64,000 bases of DNA from Anas platyrhynchos. Its lineage: Eukaryota > Chordata > Aves > Anseriformes > Anatidae. Location: contig NC_092597.1 of the NCBI RefSeq assembly GCF_047663525.1, positions 23,894,501 through 23,958,500 of the forward strand, written 5' to 3'. The position numbers were made by a program, and so were the translations under genes. The notes beneath the pieces are model-generated. The model ran no database searches. It worked only from the letters and a program-made list of their open reading frames with translations, and was not told where the DNA came from. Positions 21,701 to 33,307 of the stretch are shown one piece after another; positions within the stretch are counted from its first letter, which is position 1; each line of letters begins with the position of its first letter.

Positions 21701-24700
21701 TTAATGCCAGAGTCTAAACATAAACTCTGCCGGGACAGGTTGTTTTTGGGAGCAGTGCTGGGTGGGAGGGGTGGGCTGGAAGAAGCCCAGAACTTCTTCC
21801 CGAAAGTGCTGCCCGGGGTCCCCAGCGTGTGGTACGTGTGCTTTGTCTTTTGAAAGTGGGATTTTGGGAACGGGTCTGCTTGTGCTGCATTGCTTTGGCT
21901 CCCATCGGGTGCCTGTGCCTGCTCGTGCTGGGTTGTGTGGCTGGCTCGTTTCTATGTGAAAACTGGGAAAATAGCAGTGAAAGTGATTGTAATCCCAGTT
22001 TCTAAGGCTTCCCGGGAAAATCTCTTTAATGAAGTTTGTCTGTGGCATTGCTTGTTGTTGTGCAAGTCGTTTGCTCTGGAAGTACTTGGTGAAGCAGCAA
22101 AATTTTGCCGAAACCTTTAATTCAGCAATTGGGTGACTGCCACCAGTGAGCGACTCCTTCCTGAAGAACCATCTGCACACAGCATCAGGGTTTGCTGAGC
22201 AATAAAAATGAGGCACTTTTAGGCAGTTTCTCTGACTTAGAGCGAATTTTATTTATCTGCTGTAAGCTCTGTTGCTTCCTTAACCCTCTGCTTTTTGCGT
22301 AGTGAAAGAAGGAAGAGGCAATCTGCCTGCATAATATATAAGAACATGACTGAGTGGTTTGTGCCGATAACGAGCCACAAACTCAGCGAAGCAGCAGGGT
22401 TTTGGGCTTGGCAGGTGTTGAAGTCTCCAGGAATGCACTTTGGGGTGGCACAAGGGGGCTGCCAGCACCTTTGCTCCCTGAAACAGGTTCTGGCCATGCT
22501 GTGCTTTGCAGACCCAGCGTGGCTGTGCTCGCTGGGAGGTGAGATCCCCTACAGAAGCAGCACGAGGCTTGCTGGTGATTACCAAGCAAAACTGTGCTCT
22601 GCTGAGGGTGTTGGACGGAGGTTCATCCGCTTGATATGAACCTTGTGTGATTTTTAGGGTCAGCTGTGCATCCTCCGAAGCATTGTGCTCGCTCCTTTTT
22701 AAATGGTGGCAGTGTTCGAACTAGAAAGGCTCTTCTATTTTTACTTGAAGGCTGCATGCAAGCAGGCTTGCCAAATACATGCCAGATGTCTGAGCTGTAC
22801 TTTGGAGCGCGCTTTGTATGGGATTCTTGTAGGCATTGTCATGAGTTGGCAGCAGGAGCGCCGGCATCGCTGCTCTGTGGCTCTCTTGTTGTCGGTGGAG
22901 CGCTGTGGGGAAGGAAAACACGGGGCCGCAGTTCCTGCTGAAACCCACTGCCTGTCGGGCTTGGAATGGCTGGGAGAAAGCTATCATGTATTGAATCATC
23001 GGGGTTTTCTAGCTGAAGCTATAAGGGGATCCTGGTAGGAAGGAGTGGAAAGCACGAAGCAACCTGGGGCTTCCTGGTGGCAAGAAGGGTCCCCAGGGTT
23101 CTGGCAGCAGCTTGGCACAGGAGCGGCAGGCTTTCCTTGCCTGTTGGTGTGCAAGGTCTGTCAGAACACAACATGTGAGCGCAGCTTTCTGCAGAGAAGG
23201 AGGAAATTTGGGCTGCTCTGGCTGCTCGGAGCTTAGGGCCATGATTTCCCAGTTCCCAGGAAGGCGCAGGAGGAGGGAGCCTGGCTGGGCTCCGTGCCGG
23301 GGGCTGCGTCGTGCAACGGGGCGAAGGAACCGAGCGGCTCGCCGTGGCTGCTAACACGTGTGGAACTGCGTGAGACAGCTCCAAACGTCTCTGATAAGCC
23401 AGGAAAATGTGAAGTGGTAGTGAAAAATCTCATTTTGGTCCGAAGTTATGTATTTTTCCATTAACGTACAGGGGAAATACATCTGCTGATGGAAGCAGCG
23501 GCAGCGATGCTCTCCAGCAGCAGCCTGGCGGCTCTTTGGGTCTGTCAGAGCGACGTTTCTGATGAGAAGTGTTGCCCTCACTCCTCAAAAATGAGGAAAA
23601 CAAAGCTTCAGGCTCGTGTTTTAGTTTGCTCAGTGACTGTTTTCAGTAGAGACAGGTAAACAGGCGAGAGATGTGGATGGCTTCCCCAGCCACACCAGGG
23701 CAGCCACGCGTGACGTGCGGAGCTTGTCCTGAAGCAGGCGATGCCAGGCCCAAGGGAGCCGTGGCTTTTGTGTTTTGGTAAAGCTGCATCACTAAGCAAG
23801 GGGTTTTGCTATTTTTTAAGCATTGCTGTATTTCTGAGTATTGCTCTAAGCTCTCGACATGCTAAGAAGTATAACCTGGTGATGCGTGGCCGGGAGCTTT
23901 CTCCCATGTTGTATTCTGCACACCTTAAATACGATTTTTTAGTACAGTTCCTGAATCTGGCCTAGAATTATGTTGGAAGTCCTGTATTTGTGGCTTGAAA
24001 TGCAAGCTTTTTTCCTCTCAAAGACCAGTAATTTCAAGGTTAGTAATGGTAAGTTTTCTGCCTGTTCATAACCCACATTAAAGTCACTTTTCAGTGGTAG
24101 ACCTTAGGTGAAGTTGGTTTAAACGTTGTGTTTCAGATTAGCTCTTACTGCAGATAATAAAAATGGCTATAAAAATGGTAGTCTCGACCCTGCTGATGTT
24201 CAGTGATCTTTATTTTTGTAATAAATTCCCTTTCTGGCCTCCCTCCCTGCTTTCTCCAGGTGCGTGTGGTTTGCTATCGTGCCATCAGAAGGGGAGCAGG
24301 AACCTGGGCCCTTTTGTCTTAGCAGCCTTAAAGACGTACGTGCGGAGTGCTGAGCTGCAGGGAGGATTTCTGAAGTAGCTGTGTTCTGACTTCTTAGAGC
24401 TAAATAGACCTTGACTTAGCGGTTTATCCCCTCTCCAGCGGCACGATCAAAATTTAAATTACTGCTGGGGTACTGGGTCGGTCCTTGCATTAAAGGAATT
24501 TGGCCTGACATCCTCACTGTTGGGAAATGAGGTTACGGGGTTGTGCCCTCCAGCAGAGATCTCAGCCACGAGCTTCCCCTTGCACTGGGTGGCTGTGGGG
24601 CAGTGGTGATGCTCAGATGTTAGACTCTGTGGCTAAAAAACACTAAAAAAAAACTCTTTATACATTCACACTTTTTCATAATAATGCTGCCTAACAGAGA

Positions 24701-25900
24701 GCTTGCACATGGGTGATGTGCTGCGAGGATGGCAGCTGTTAAACGTTCTGTGCCACGCCGCTTCCAAACAGCGCTTAAAATAACTTCTGGACAAAAATCA
24801 CTTTTGTGCTCAGATGCTTTTATTTTGGGAAAGGCAAACAGTTGCAGTGAGCGCCGCGCTGCTGCTCGGTGACAGCAGCCACCAGCACTTCCATGGCACG
24901 GACGTGAGAAGCGCTGCGGGAGCCGGACGGGGTTTTAAGGGCATTTAAAATTTCGCCGCTCTCAGTCTTCAGGATGCAACGTGCCTCTTTCACACGAAGG
25001 CGGTAACAAATAGGAGCTGACAGGGTAATGTGAGGGTTGCCAGCTCTGGTGATTAAATGTGACCGGTGTTGAGGCGGCGGGACGGGAGCGATGGCTGCGC
25101 TGGAGAAGCCGGCGGCAGAGATACCGCGGAGGCTGAGCTCGGGGACGAAACCTGTGCTAATCAAGCCAGGCTTTGTGCTCAGGTAAAAACACGTGGCTTA
25201 TCGATGTAAATAACCGGTGGAATTACACCCCTGTGAGCCCTCCTTGGGGTGCTTGCAGCCATGGGTTGAAGCAGGCTGCAGGCGTGGGGTGCGAGCGGGG
25301 TGCTGCTGCGTGGCTGGGGGCTGCAGCATCACCCCCGGGGCAGAGCAAAGGGTGAGGAGGGATGTGTGGGGTCTGCTTTTCTCTGCTGGAGGGCTGTGGG
25401 ATGGAGCGGGTGCTTACCTGGGATGTTAACACAGCGGTTACTGGGGTTAACTTTATGGGCATCCCACTCATCGCATCTCACCAAGCAGCGCTGCGAGGGA
25501 AAAGGTGCGAGCAAGGGGCTTCACCTCCTTGTTGTGGGGCTGGGCTTTTATGTCATGAAGATGAGTGGTCGGAATGATGTATTTTACATGGAAGGAAGAA
25601 GCCAGGGATGTGCTGGGGAGGGCAGAAAAGAGCAGCTGCAACCCCTGTGCCTGCGGTGGCACAGCTAACGGGGCGGACACGTGCTGGGACTTTTTGGGAA
25701 GTGCTTTGAGCTGGGTTTGGTAGCAGCAGCATCCAGGACGAGTGCCTGCAGCAGGCACAGCCACGTAAGGGGCTCACTTCTGGCAAGGAGGGAGCCCAGC
25801 TCCCTGCCACGGCACCAGCAGCTCCTCCGAGAGCCCCGTCCCTTGGTGCTGCTGCCTCGAGACTCGTTAGGGCATTGCTGCGGTGCTTCCAGAGCCTAAA
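15781..25900. other. GLCE intron 1, central part, no gene seen
   Basis: About 10 kb of unique intron DNA with A/T homopolymers (for example 18197-18208, 19967-19983, 20307-20325). No CR1, no tRNA-like cloverleaf and no protein-like open frame was recognised. Confidence 0.55.
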
Positions 25901-25909
25901 TGTAAGGAG

Positions 25910-26730
25910 ACTGATGGAATGGTTTTGTCTTCCGCTTCGTTAATCTGTGTAGTAACACTGTAATACGTGATAGCTTGGAAGGAGGCATCGTAATGCCTCT
26001 GTGAGCAGCAGCTAGATTTCAGAGTTATTGTTTGTGCCGTTAGTGAGGGGTTTAATAGCTTAATCCATCTGCAAAGCGAGGAGATTTATTGGACTGTGCA
26101 ATGAATGGGCTCGTAATTACAGCAGCAGTCCTACGAACTGGTCGTCCGGGTAAGGCAGAGAAGTATGGGAAGCACAAGTAACTTCATCAAAGTTCTGTAG
26201 CGGTACCCGGTACGAAATTTACTGAAATCGGGAAAAAAAAAGCACCTTGGTGGTCCTTCCTGAGCAGTGGGACCAGGGCACACAGACCGAGCGGGTGTGC
26301 ACAGGAACCCCGATAAGCTCCTGGCCTGTGCTGAGCCAAGTGGCTGCCTGCCCAGCGTCGTTGGCACTTATTTATTTATTTTATGAGTAGCTGAGATTGC
26401 AATTACGCTCCGAGCCGTAGTAGATTTTCTTTTTAATTAGTGCAGCCTGATAAATACTTTACAAAGCATGCAGTATATTCTGGGCGTAAGGAGGAAGACC
26501 GATGCTCGCTCTATAGGACAAGAAACATAAATAGATTTTGTCGCTTTGGGATTTTCCTGCAGTTAGCTGTTATACATGGCATGGCAAACTGGAAATAAAT
26601 TTCTGGATGAAGTTTCTTCCCCGTATTTTAGATCCTTTCTGTCCAGCAACCCACAGATGGAGAGCTGGAAGCAGCGAGGATTAGGCAGTAAATCTGCGCT
26701 AAAGAGCCGCGGCAGAGGCTGGTAATCTGT
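25910..26730. promoter_or_regulatory. Candidate conserved regulatory block D in GLCE intron 1
   Basis: Repeat-free, AT-leaning sequence with homeodomain words such as CGTAATTACAG (TAATTA at 26114-26119), GCTTAATCC near 26057 and TTTAATTAGTG near 26430. Texture suggests constraint. No measurement was possible. Confidence 0.25.
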
Positions 26731-27109
26731 GCTCAATTATGGCAGATCCGTTCGTTTGTTTGTACACTGCTGCAATTTCCTCGTGCTTAAGGAAGAAAGA
26801 AGCCACCCTGACAGCACCCCGTGTATTAAAATACTGGCTGAATGCGGGCTCTGTACAAATCAAGCACACACAAAAGGTTAGAAACAAGGCTTGGCTGTTC
26901 AGACCAGTTGGCCGGGTCCTGATAAATTCTTCTGTTGTCAGAATATTTCCAGTGGTTGTCCCCGGTGCGTGGCATCGTGCAAAATGCCCCAGCGTGGGGC
27001 AACAGGTATGGGTTTTAGGCAGGGCATCGAGGAGCCAGCACGGGCAGGTTTTGGACGCAGGCGAAACGCATTTGGGAAGCACAGAACTGTCAGGAAGCTT
27101 CAATAATCC

Positions 27110-27540
27110 GTAAATGTCTCATTTTAAGGCATAAGTAAGCTTTGGCAAAGGATGAGAAGTTTTGATATTAAATTATCCAAAAGATTTAATTTTCCGCACT
27201 TATTAAAAACAAGCCCTGAGTTCTTTTTTTTTTTTTATCCTCTCCGTTACAAAACATTGGGCTAGTCTAATGACTGGACCGAATAGCATTTTGCTGCGTG
27301 TAATGAATGGGAAATGGGGGGAAAATTCTGCCTGAGGTTTGCGTGTAGCCGAGGATAACTTTTAGATCAGGCTATTACTGACGTTCCAGTGTCTCTTCTT
27401 TAAATATTGGGTTAAACGTATCTCAGATTGGCAGTCGCCGCTCGGGTTTTTTTTCTCCCTGCGCTAAATGGCTTAGCCCGGCGTAGAGGCTTCAAAGTAA
27501 ATAGGTAGCTTATCGCTATTCAGCAGAAATCCCTGGTCTT
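27110..27540. promoter_or_regulatory. Candidate conserved regulatory block E in GLCE intron 1
   Basis: Contains CTTTGGCAAAGG, ATTAAATTATCC, GTCTAATGACTG and GTGTAATGAATG in close succession and no repeats. It resembles an enhancer in word content. This is inference from texture only. Confidence 0.25.
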
Positions 27541-30500
27541 AAGTAAAAATACTGCCCGTCTTCCTGCCGAGCAAACACAGAGCCCGTGCGCTCGGCTGCT
27601 CCGAGACCTCCCGGGTCTCAGCGGGCGGCTCCGTGCCGGTTACTGGTGAAGCGCACCGAAGGTAAGGTAGGAAGGTAAGGAAGGGTGCTTTTGGGGATGT
27701 TTTTTTTTTTAATTTGGGTGACTTGTTCAGGAAGGCATGCATTGTTTTGAGGGCTGGTGGTGCTGGGATTGCACCCAGATGGGTGCCAGGCTCACCAGGG
27801 TGGCATCGGAGCGCGTGCGGCACCATCCTGCCCGGGCACCCAGCCTGCCCACAGCTGGCCCTGCCTCCCTGCAGGAAAAGGGATTTTGCATTTTGCTCTT
27901 GCGTCAGGGCAGTGGAAAGGCAAGCTTTAATAATAATAATAAGTCAATTATTGTATCTCTTGTTTCGAAAGTGCGCTATGGGAATTGGCACGGGCGCTGC
28001 GTCCCGCTGAGCACGGCTCGCTGCAAAGGGAGCTGCGTGGGGTGGGAGCGCAGAACAAGAGAAGGAACCTCTTAAAGATGTTGGGAAGGGCTGGTTCTTC
28101 AATGGGCATGAGTTACCTGGCAGTGGGGTTGGTGTTTTTACTTTCCAGGGGGCCGTGGCTTTGCTCCACAGGGCTGCAGGGAGCAGTTGTCACCAGCCCA
28201 CGGTGCCCAGCGCCGTTCCGAACTCATAAGAGGGATTAACCAGAATGATGCCTTGAAGGAAACTGGGAGTTCTTGCAGAAACTCATTTTCTCATTTTAGT
28301 GCCAGTTTTCTTTTTCTGATTCCAGATTTCATTTTTCTGTTTGCTTCCCTTCTTCCAGGGATGCTCATGCCGATACAAAGGCTTGTCCTGTTCACCGGGT
28401 GCTTTGTAGAGAGCGTGGTGATGGGGGAGGAAAGGCAGCTGAGTTCCCGGGCTGGAAATTCTGTGCTGTCATCTTGGGATTTTCACACAGAAAGAGTCCT
28501 CTTACCGGTTTTGACAGTAAATACAACAGTTGTTACGTTTGCATTAAAAGATCCTGCATTTTTGTTTAAAGGACAATTTGGTGTTGATAGTACAGACTTC
28601 CAAAAAAAAAACAAAAAAAACAACACAGACCCTTGAGGAAGAATGAAATGCCAGTGAATAGCTAAGTTCACGAGAGGCTCTGACATTCATTTAGAATTAG
28701 GTTTGGCTGAAGATCTTTGATAGGTGCAGGCACTGTGTGCGTAGAAATAGCACTATGGAAAAGTGGGGAGCGTTTGGGAAACATCGCATCAATCCCTGAA
28801 CGGGCTGAGATGGAAAACTTCGGGGGAGGATGTGATGTGGCATCTGCTGTAACTCTGTTTTCGGATTAACACTCTTGTGTAACTCCCACTGAGCTTAAAA
28901 AAAAAAAAACAAAACAAAACTGGACCGGTTTATTGAAATAGTTTTCTTTTAATGGTTCCTGGAAAACCAAAGAAATGCTAAGTGTCACGGGAGCTCTCCA
29001 GCTGGTTCCTGGACCCGGGAGCGAAGTGCAGAACTGCAGCAAGAGGCTCCTCAGCTGCTGCGGGTGGTGATCAAAGGGAAACGGGCACGTCGGCGCTCAG
29101 GGAAAAGAGTAAGTGCAAAAACTAGTGTTAGCCATCAAGGAATGAGTGTACACACGGCCAGCCGCTGTCACGGAGGTGTCCCCAGATGTGTCCCCACTTC
29201 CCGGGAAGTCTGGCGATTCTGTATGCATTTATACATGGGCTACAAATATATAAATAAATGTGTGTGTATATACATTCATTTCCCCTTGAACACACGGAAA
29301 TCTGACAATGATTTGGGCTTCAGAGAAATTCCTGCTTTGAATATATTCAACACAGTTCTGCAGTTCAAAATGCCCTCGTACAAAGAGGCTTCTTAATAAA
29401 TATTGCAGCAAATAAGTTGCTTTTCTTTAAGAAACGCGTACCGGAGCTGAAGCTGTCACTCTGATACGCAGCAGGGACCGCTGGTTCCTGCCTCACAGCG
29501 TGGAGCACCAAGGTTTGTCCTTTTTCCAGGCATGAGTAAGAAAGCAGCAGCAGCAAGGCTTTATATTTATGGAGCTCCGTTGTTCTTTATGCTAAAAATG
29601 ATGTTTCCGAGGCCTTGACACCTCACTGGAGCTGGCAAAAATAAGCGTCTCTAAATGCATCCCTTTTGGGGGCCGCAAACCCGTTCGCTCTGTAAGAAAT
29701 GTTATTTTCCTGCATTTTAATTAGTTTAATGATGGCATGTAGAGCAAGTGCAGAAGCAGAGGAAAACAAAGCCAGCAGTAATTTGTAGATTGCTTGGGTG
29801 CTTCTTCCAGGAGGAGCGTGAGCCCTGGGGCTGCGCCTTACAGCAACGCACGGGGTCCTGCCGGCAGCTCCTGTTGCCCCCAGTCCTAATTCAGCAGAGG
29901 AACTGGAGGAATTTTTTGCCTGGCTTCTGAACTGAAGAATTTGCACTTCAAAAGTTGTGGTCCCAGCATTTCTGGGGGATAGGGACCGACTGGTGAACAG
30001 CCCATGCCTCGAGGTTTGGGCTGGGGGTGTTCGGGTGCGCAGCCTCAGCCCTTACGTGGTCCAGCAAAAAGGGGAGAAAGCAAACCCGGGTCTCATGGAT
30101 TTGTTATTTCATACCTTGAAATACTTTTCCATCTCTCATTCCTTAAATCTTTTAAGTATTACGCGATGAAATCCTTTTCATGAGAGTAGCGAGGGAATAA
30201 AGCAATTTAACAGAGTCCCTTTGCAGGTTTAAATTACCTCTTTCTGCTGTGGAAATCCTGAATTCTTTCTTCTCCCGTTGAATAAAAAAAAATCCATCTA
30301 CCCATTTAACATGCAATAAACCTCCCTCCTGCACTGATAGTTCTAGATTTTTCGGTGACTGGTGAGATTTAACGCGATGGGTCTCTGCAAATACTCCACT
30401 TTGCTTTCCGAGCCCTCTTTAGTTTGTTTTTAGTTGATAAAAGCCAAATATTTCAGCAGCCTCACCACGGAGCCCCGGATGCGGTTGGACTCTTGTCTTG

Positions 30501-32104
30501 GGGCCGGTCTGTGACACCCCTGCAGCTGGGGAGAGAAGGATGCCCCATCCCTCCTGCTCTTGGAGGGTGGGAAATTGCATCTCTGCTTTCCAAGCACAAC
30601 CCAAATGAAATCAGAGCCGATCGTAACAGTGTGCCCAGGCTCGGCTTTAAAAACACGGGGTAATGGGAGCATCAAAATTGCGGTGGTGGTGTTTCCCCCT
30701 TCCCTCTCACTGTCCCCCGGTGATGCAGATGGTTTAATTAATTTGGAGTTTTATAGGTAGGGGTGAAGTGTGTCAGAAACGTTATTCCCTGTTTAAAAGT
30801 GAATTATCCCTGTGTGTAAAAAGAGCAGAGCGTATTTGTTGGGGTCATCCTGAAAGCATCATCACTAAAAATTATCTGCTGATGCAGAAAATTGGATTTA
30901 TTCTTATGCTAGCATTTCCATAAAAATACAATTAGATATAAATTTATGTTCTCTAAAAGCTTGCAGTAAACTGGGCTTTCAGAAAATAAGACACTTATCT
31001 TTTAAAGTCCAGTTTTAAATGACCAGATGGTGCTTACGGTGTGGAAGCATAAAACTGGTGCGAGATAATTGTTTCCAGTTAAAAATAAAAAAGGTGGGGG
31101 GGCAATTTGAGGTGAAACTGCTCTTCCTCGTGTGTGGTGAACTTGTGTGGGTGTCTGTCAGCTGGACTGGGATGGGTTCTGGAGCTCCTCGATTAACAGG
31201 ACGGCTCCAGGGGGACTTGTGCTGCAGGAGCTCGGTGGGTTTTGGTTCCCCTCTTCAGTTCTGGCTCTGGTGTGGGAAGCCCAAATGCATCTTAAGATAG
31301 GCTTTGGCGCTGATAAAAGCTCAGGGCTACGATACAAAAATCACTCAAACTTCTGGGTTTTGTCTTTGTGCTGCTCACCCTTGCTTCTTGCTGGGGTGTG
31401 ACAGCGGTGTTGGGGCACACTGCATGCAGCAGGAGATCCATCTAGCAGGGAAAAATAAAGCAGAGAGACTTTTTGTGGCTTCTGCCTTCTGCTCGAGGAG
31501 CAAGCACGGTGAGTCCCCAGCATGTCTGTGGAAGTCTGTCTGTCTGTGGGACAGCCTCGGGCTGTCCTCAGCCTCTGCAGGGACTGCAGGAGCCGAGAGC
31601 ACCGTAGATGCCGGGTGCCAGCACCGTGCTGTTTTGGAAGTGCATCTGAGGTGCGTATCGATCCGGCACTAAGCCTCATCTCCGAAGCTGTTTATAGCTT
31701 GCTGTTGTGCTTTTAAGAAATAATAAAGAGGGAAAACACACATCCCTTTTCATGTCAGCGATTGTGGCTGGTTTTGATTTAGGTTGTGCTCGTAGGGCTG
31801 CTCTGCTGGCAGCCCTCTCGCTGTGCTGGAGGTGGTGGCTTTCTGCTGAGGGCCTGTCCTCCTCCTGTGCTGGAGAGGATCTGCTCACCGATCCCCAGGG
31901 GATTTCTCAGCCTCTCACAGCGTGCCATGCTGCTGTGTTGTCACAGCCCGGGGTGAATCGTTGCTCGGTACAATTGTCTGGAGAAAGAATGAAGGGGAGA
32001 GCTGGGAAAACAAATAAAATGCTCTTTTAGGTGTCCCTACCTGCCCCCTTCTCACAAAATACTGTCACGGGGTGCACCTGGCAGCACCTTACACTGAAGC
32101 AAGG
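27541..32104. other. GLCE intron 1, distal part, no gene seen
   Basis: Unique sequence with A-rich runs (28600-28620, 28898-28919) and a short TA/TG repeat near 29240-29275. Nothing else assignable. Confidence 0.55.
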
Positions 32105-32683
32105 CTCTGCTGGTGCTTTATTCGATGCTAAATTAGGAGGAGCTGTTGATTTCCTTGACGGTAGAGAGGCCCTACAGGGAGGTGGTGATGGCTCAGACCA
32201 TGGGGCGATCACCAGCAGGAACAAAGGCTGGATCACAGTGCCAGGGGATGTAGAAAGAGTAGGTACAAAGGAGGGCAACAGATGGTAAAAAGTCAGAGGG
32301 TGAGGTGTATGAGGAGCATCTGAGGACCAAGCCAGAGGTGGCTCCAGCCCCAGCCATGTTGTGGTTTGCTCTGCTCAGAGCAGGCCGAGGGGAGGCCTCA
32401 TGGCGGCCTGCAGCTCCCTCAGGGGGAGCAGAGGGGCAGGCACTGAGCTCTGACCCTTGGGGACAGCAACAGGACCCAAGGGGATGGTGTGGAGGTGGTG
32501 GAGTCCCTGTCCCTGGAGGAACTGAAGAGATATGTGGTTGTGGAGCCATCTTATGTGGGTTATCTCTTCATAGAGGTAGCTACAAAGGGAGATGGTTTAA
32601 CGATGGGATTGTTCTGTAGGTCAGGCTGATGGTTGGCCATGATGACCTTGCAGCTCTTTGCCATCCTCAGTGATTCTGTGAAC
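32105..32683 (+). mobile_element. CR1 LINE 3' fragment just upstream of GLCE coding exon 1
   Basis: Matches several CR1 landmarks in order: GGAGCTGTTGA...GAGGCCCTACAG near 32140-32180, TATGAGGAGCATCTGAGGA near 32310, GGCCTCATGGCGGCCTGCAG near 32394, and the terminal GATGACCTTGCAG...TCAGTGATTCTGTGA near 32640-32682. Internal deletions and stops show it is a dead copy. It ends only about 62 bp before the GLCE exon. Confidence 0.85.
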
Positions 32684-32746
32684 GTTTCTGCTGTCAGGCC
32701 TGCTGAGCACCATTTCCTAACCCCGTTTTCTGTTTATTTTTCAGGT

Positions 32747-32755
32747 ATGGTGTGA
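32747..32755 (+). promoter_or_regulatory. GLCE: Two-codon upstream ORF before the GLCE start
   Basis: The exon beginning at 32745 carries ATG GTG TGA at 32747-32755, ending two bases before the true ATG at 32758. The first ATG lies only two bases from the splice junction, so its -3 base comes from the preceding exon. It has G at +4. Ribosomes reaching GLCE would have to bypass it by leaky scanning. Confidence 0.6.
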
Positions 32756-32757
32756 AT

Positions 32758-33307
32758 ATGCGTTGCCTGGCAGCTCGGGTCAACTACAAGACTCTGATCA
32801 TCATCTGCGCCCTCTTCACGCTGGTGACGGTGCTGCTGTGGAACCGATGCTCCTCGGACCGGGCCGGCCCCTTCCCCCGCAGCCCCGGCAGCCTCGAACG
32901 CCGTGGGGCCGCCGCCAGCAGCAAGGGGCCCGCACGCGACGGGGGCCGGCAGAGCGAGGAGGCTTCGCCCCAGGAGCAGCAGAAGGCTCCCCCCGTCGTG
33001 GGAGGCTTCAACAAAGCCCCGGGGCCGAAGTATGAGGAGATTGACTGTCTGATCAACGACGAGCACACCATCAAAGGGAGGAGGGAAGGCAGCGAGGTCT
33101 TCCTGCCGTTCAGCTGGGTAGAGAAATACTTTGAGGTTTATGGGAAAATTGCTCAGTACGATGGTTATGACAGGTTTGAATTCTCTCATAGCTACTCCAA
33201 AGTATACACACAAAGAGCACCTTACCACCCGGACGGGGTCTTTATGTCCTTCGAGGGCTACAACGTAGAGGTTCGAGACAGAGTGAAGTGCATAAGTGGT
33301 GTTGAAG
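32758..33307 (+). CDS. GLCE: GLCE coding exon 1 (residues 1-183)
   Basis: The acceptor TTTTTCAG ends at 32744 and the exon carries 13 untranslated bases before the ATG. It encodes the signal anchor, the stem and the first part of the luminal domain to CISGVE. The donor is GTTTGTG at 33308, leaving one base of the next Gly codon. The stem (about residues 30-75) is rich in Ala, Gly, Pro and Arg and differs much from the human sequence, while the flanking residues are nearly identical. Confidence 0.97.

Noticed and set aside
32752-32757. GTG start two codons upstream of the GLCE ATG
   Set aside because: Vertebrate GLCE begins MRCLAARV; the ATG at 32758 is in good context and no reason exists to invoke GTG.
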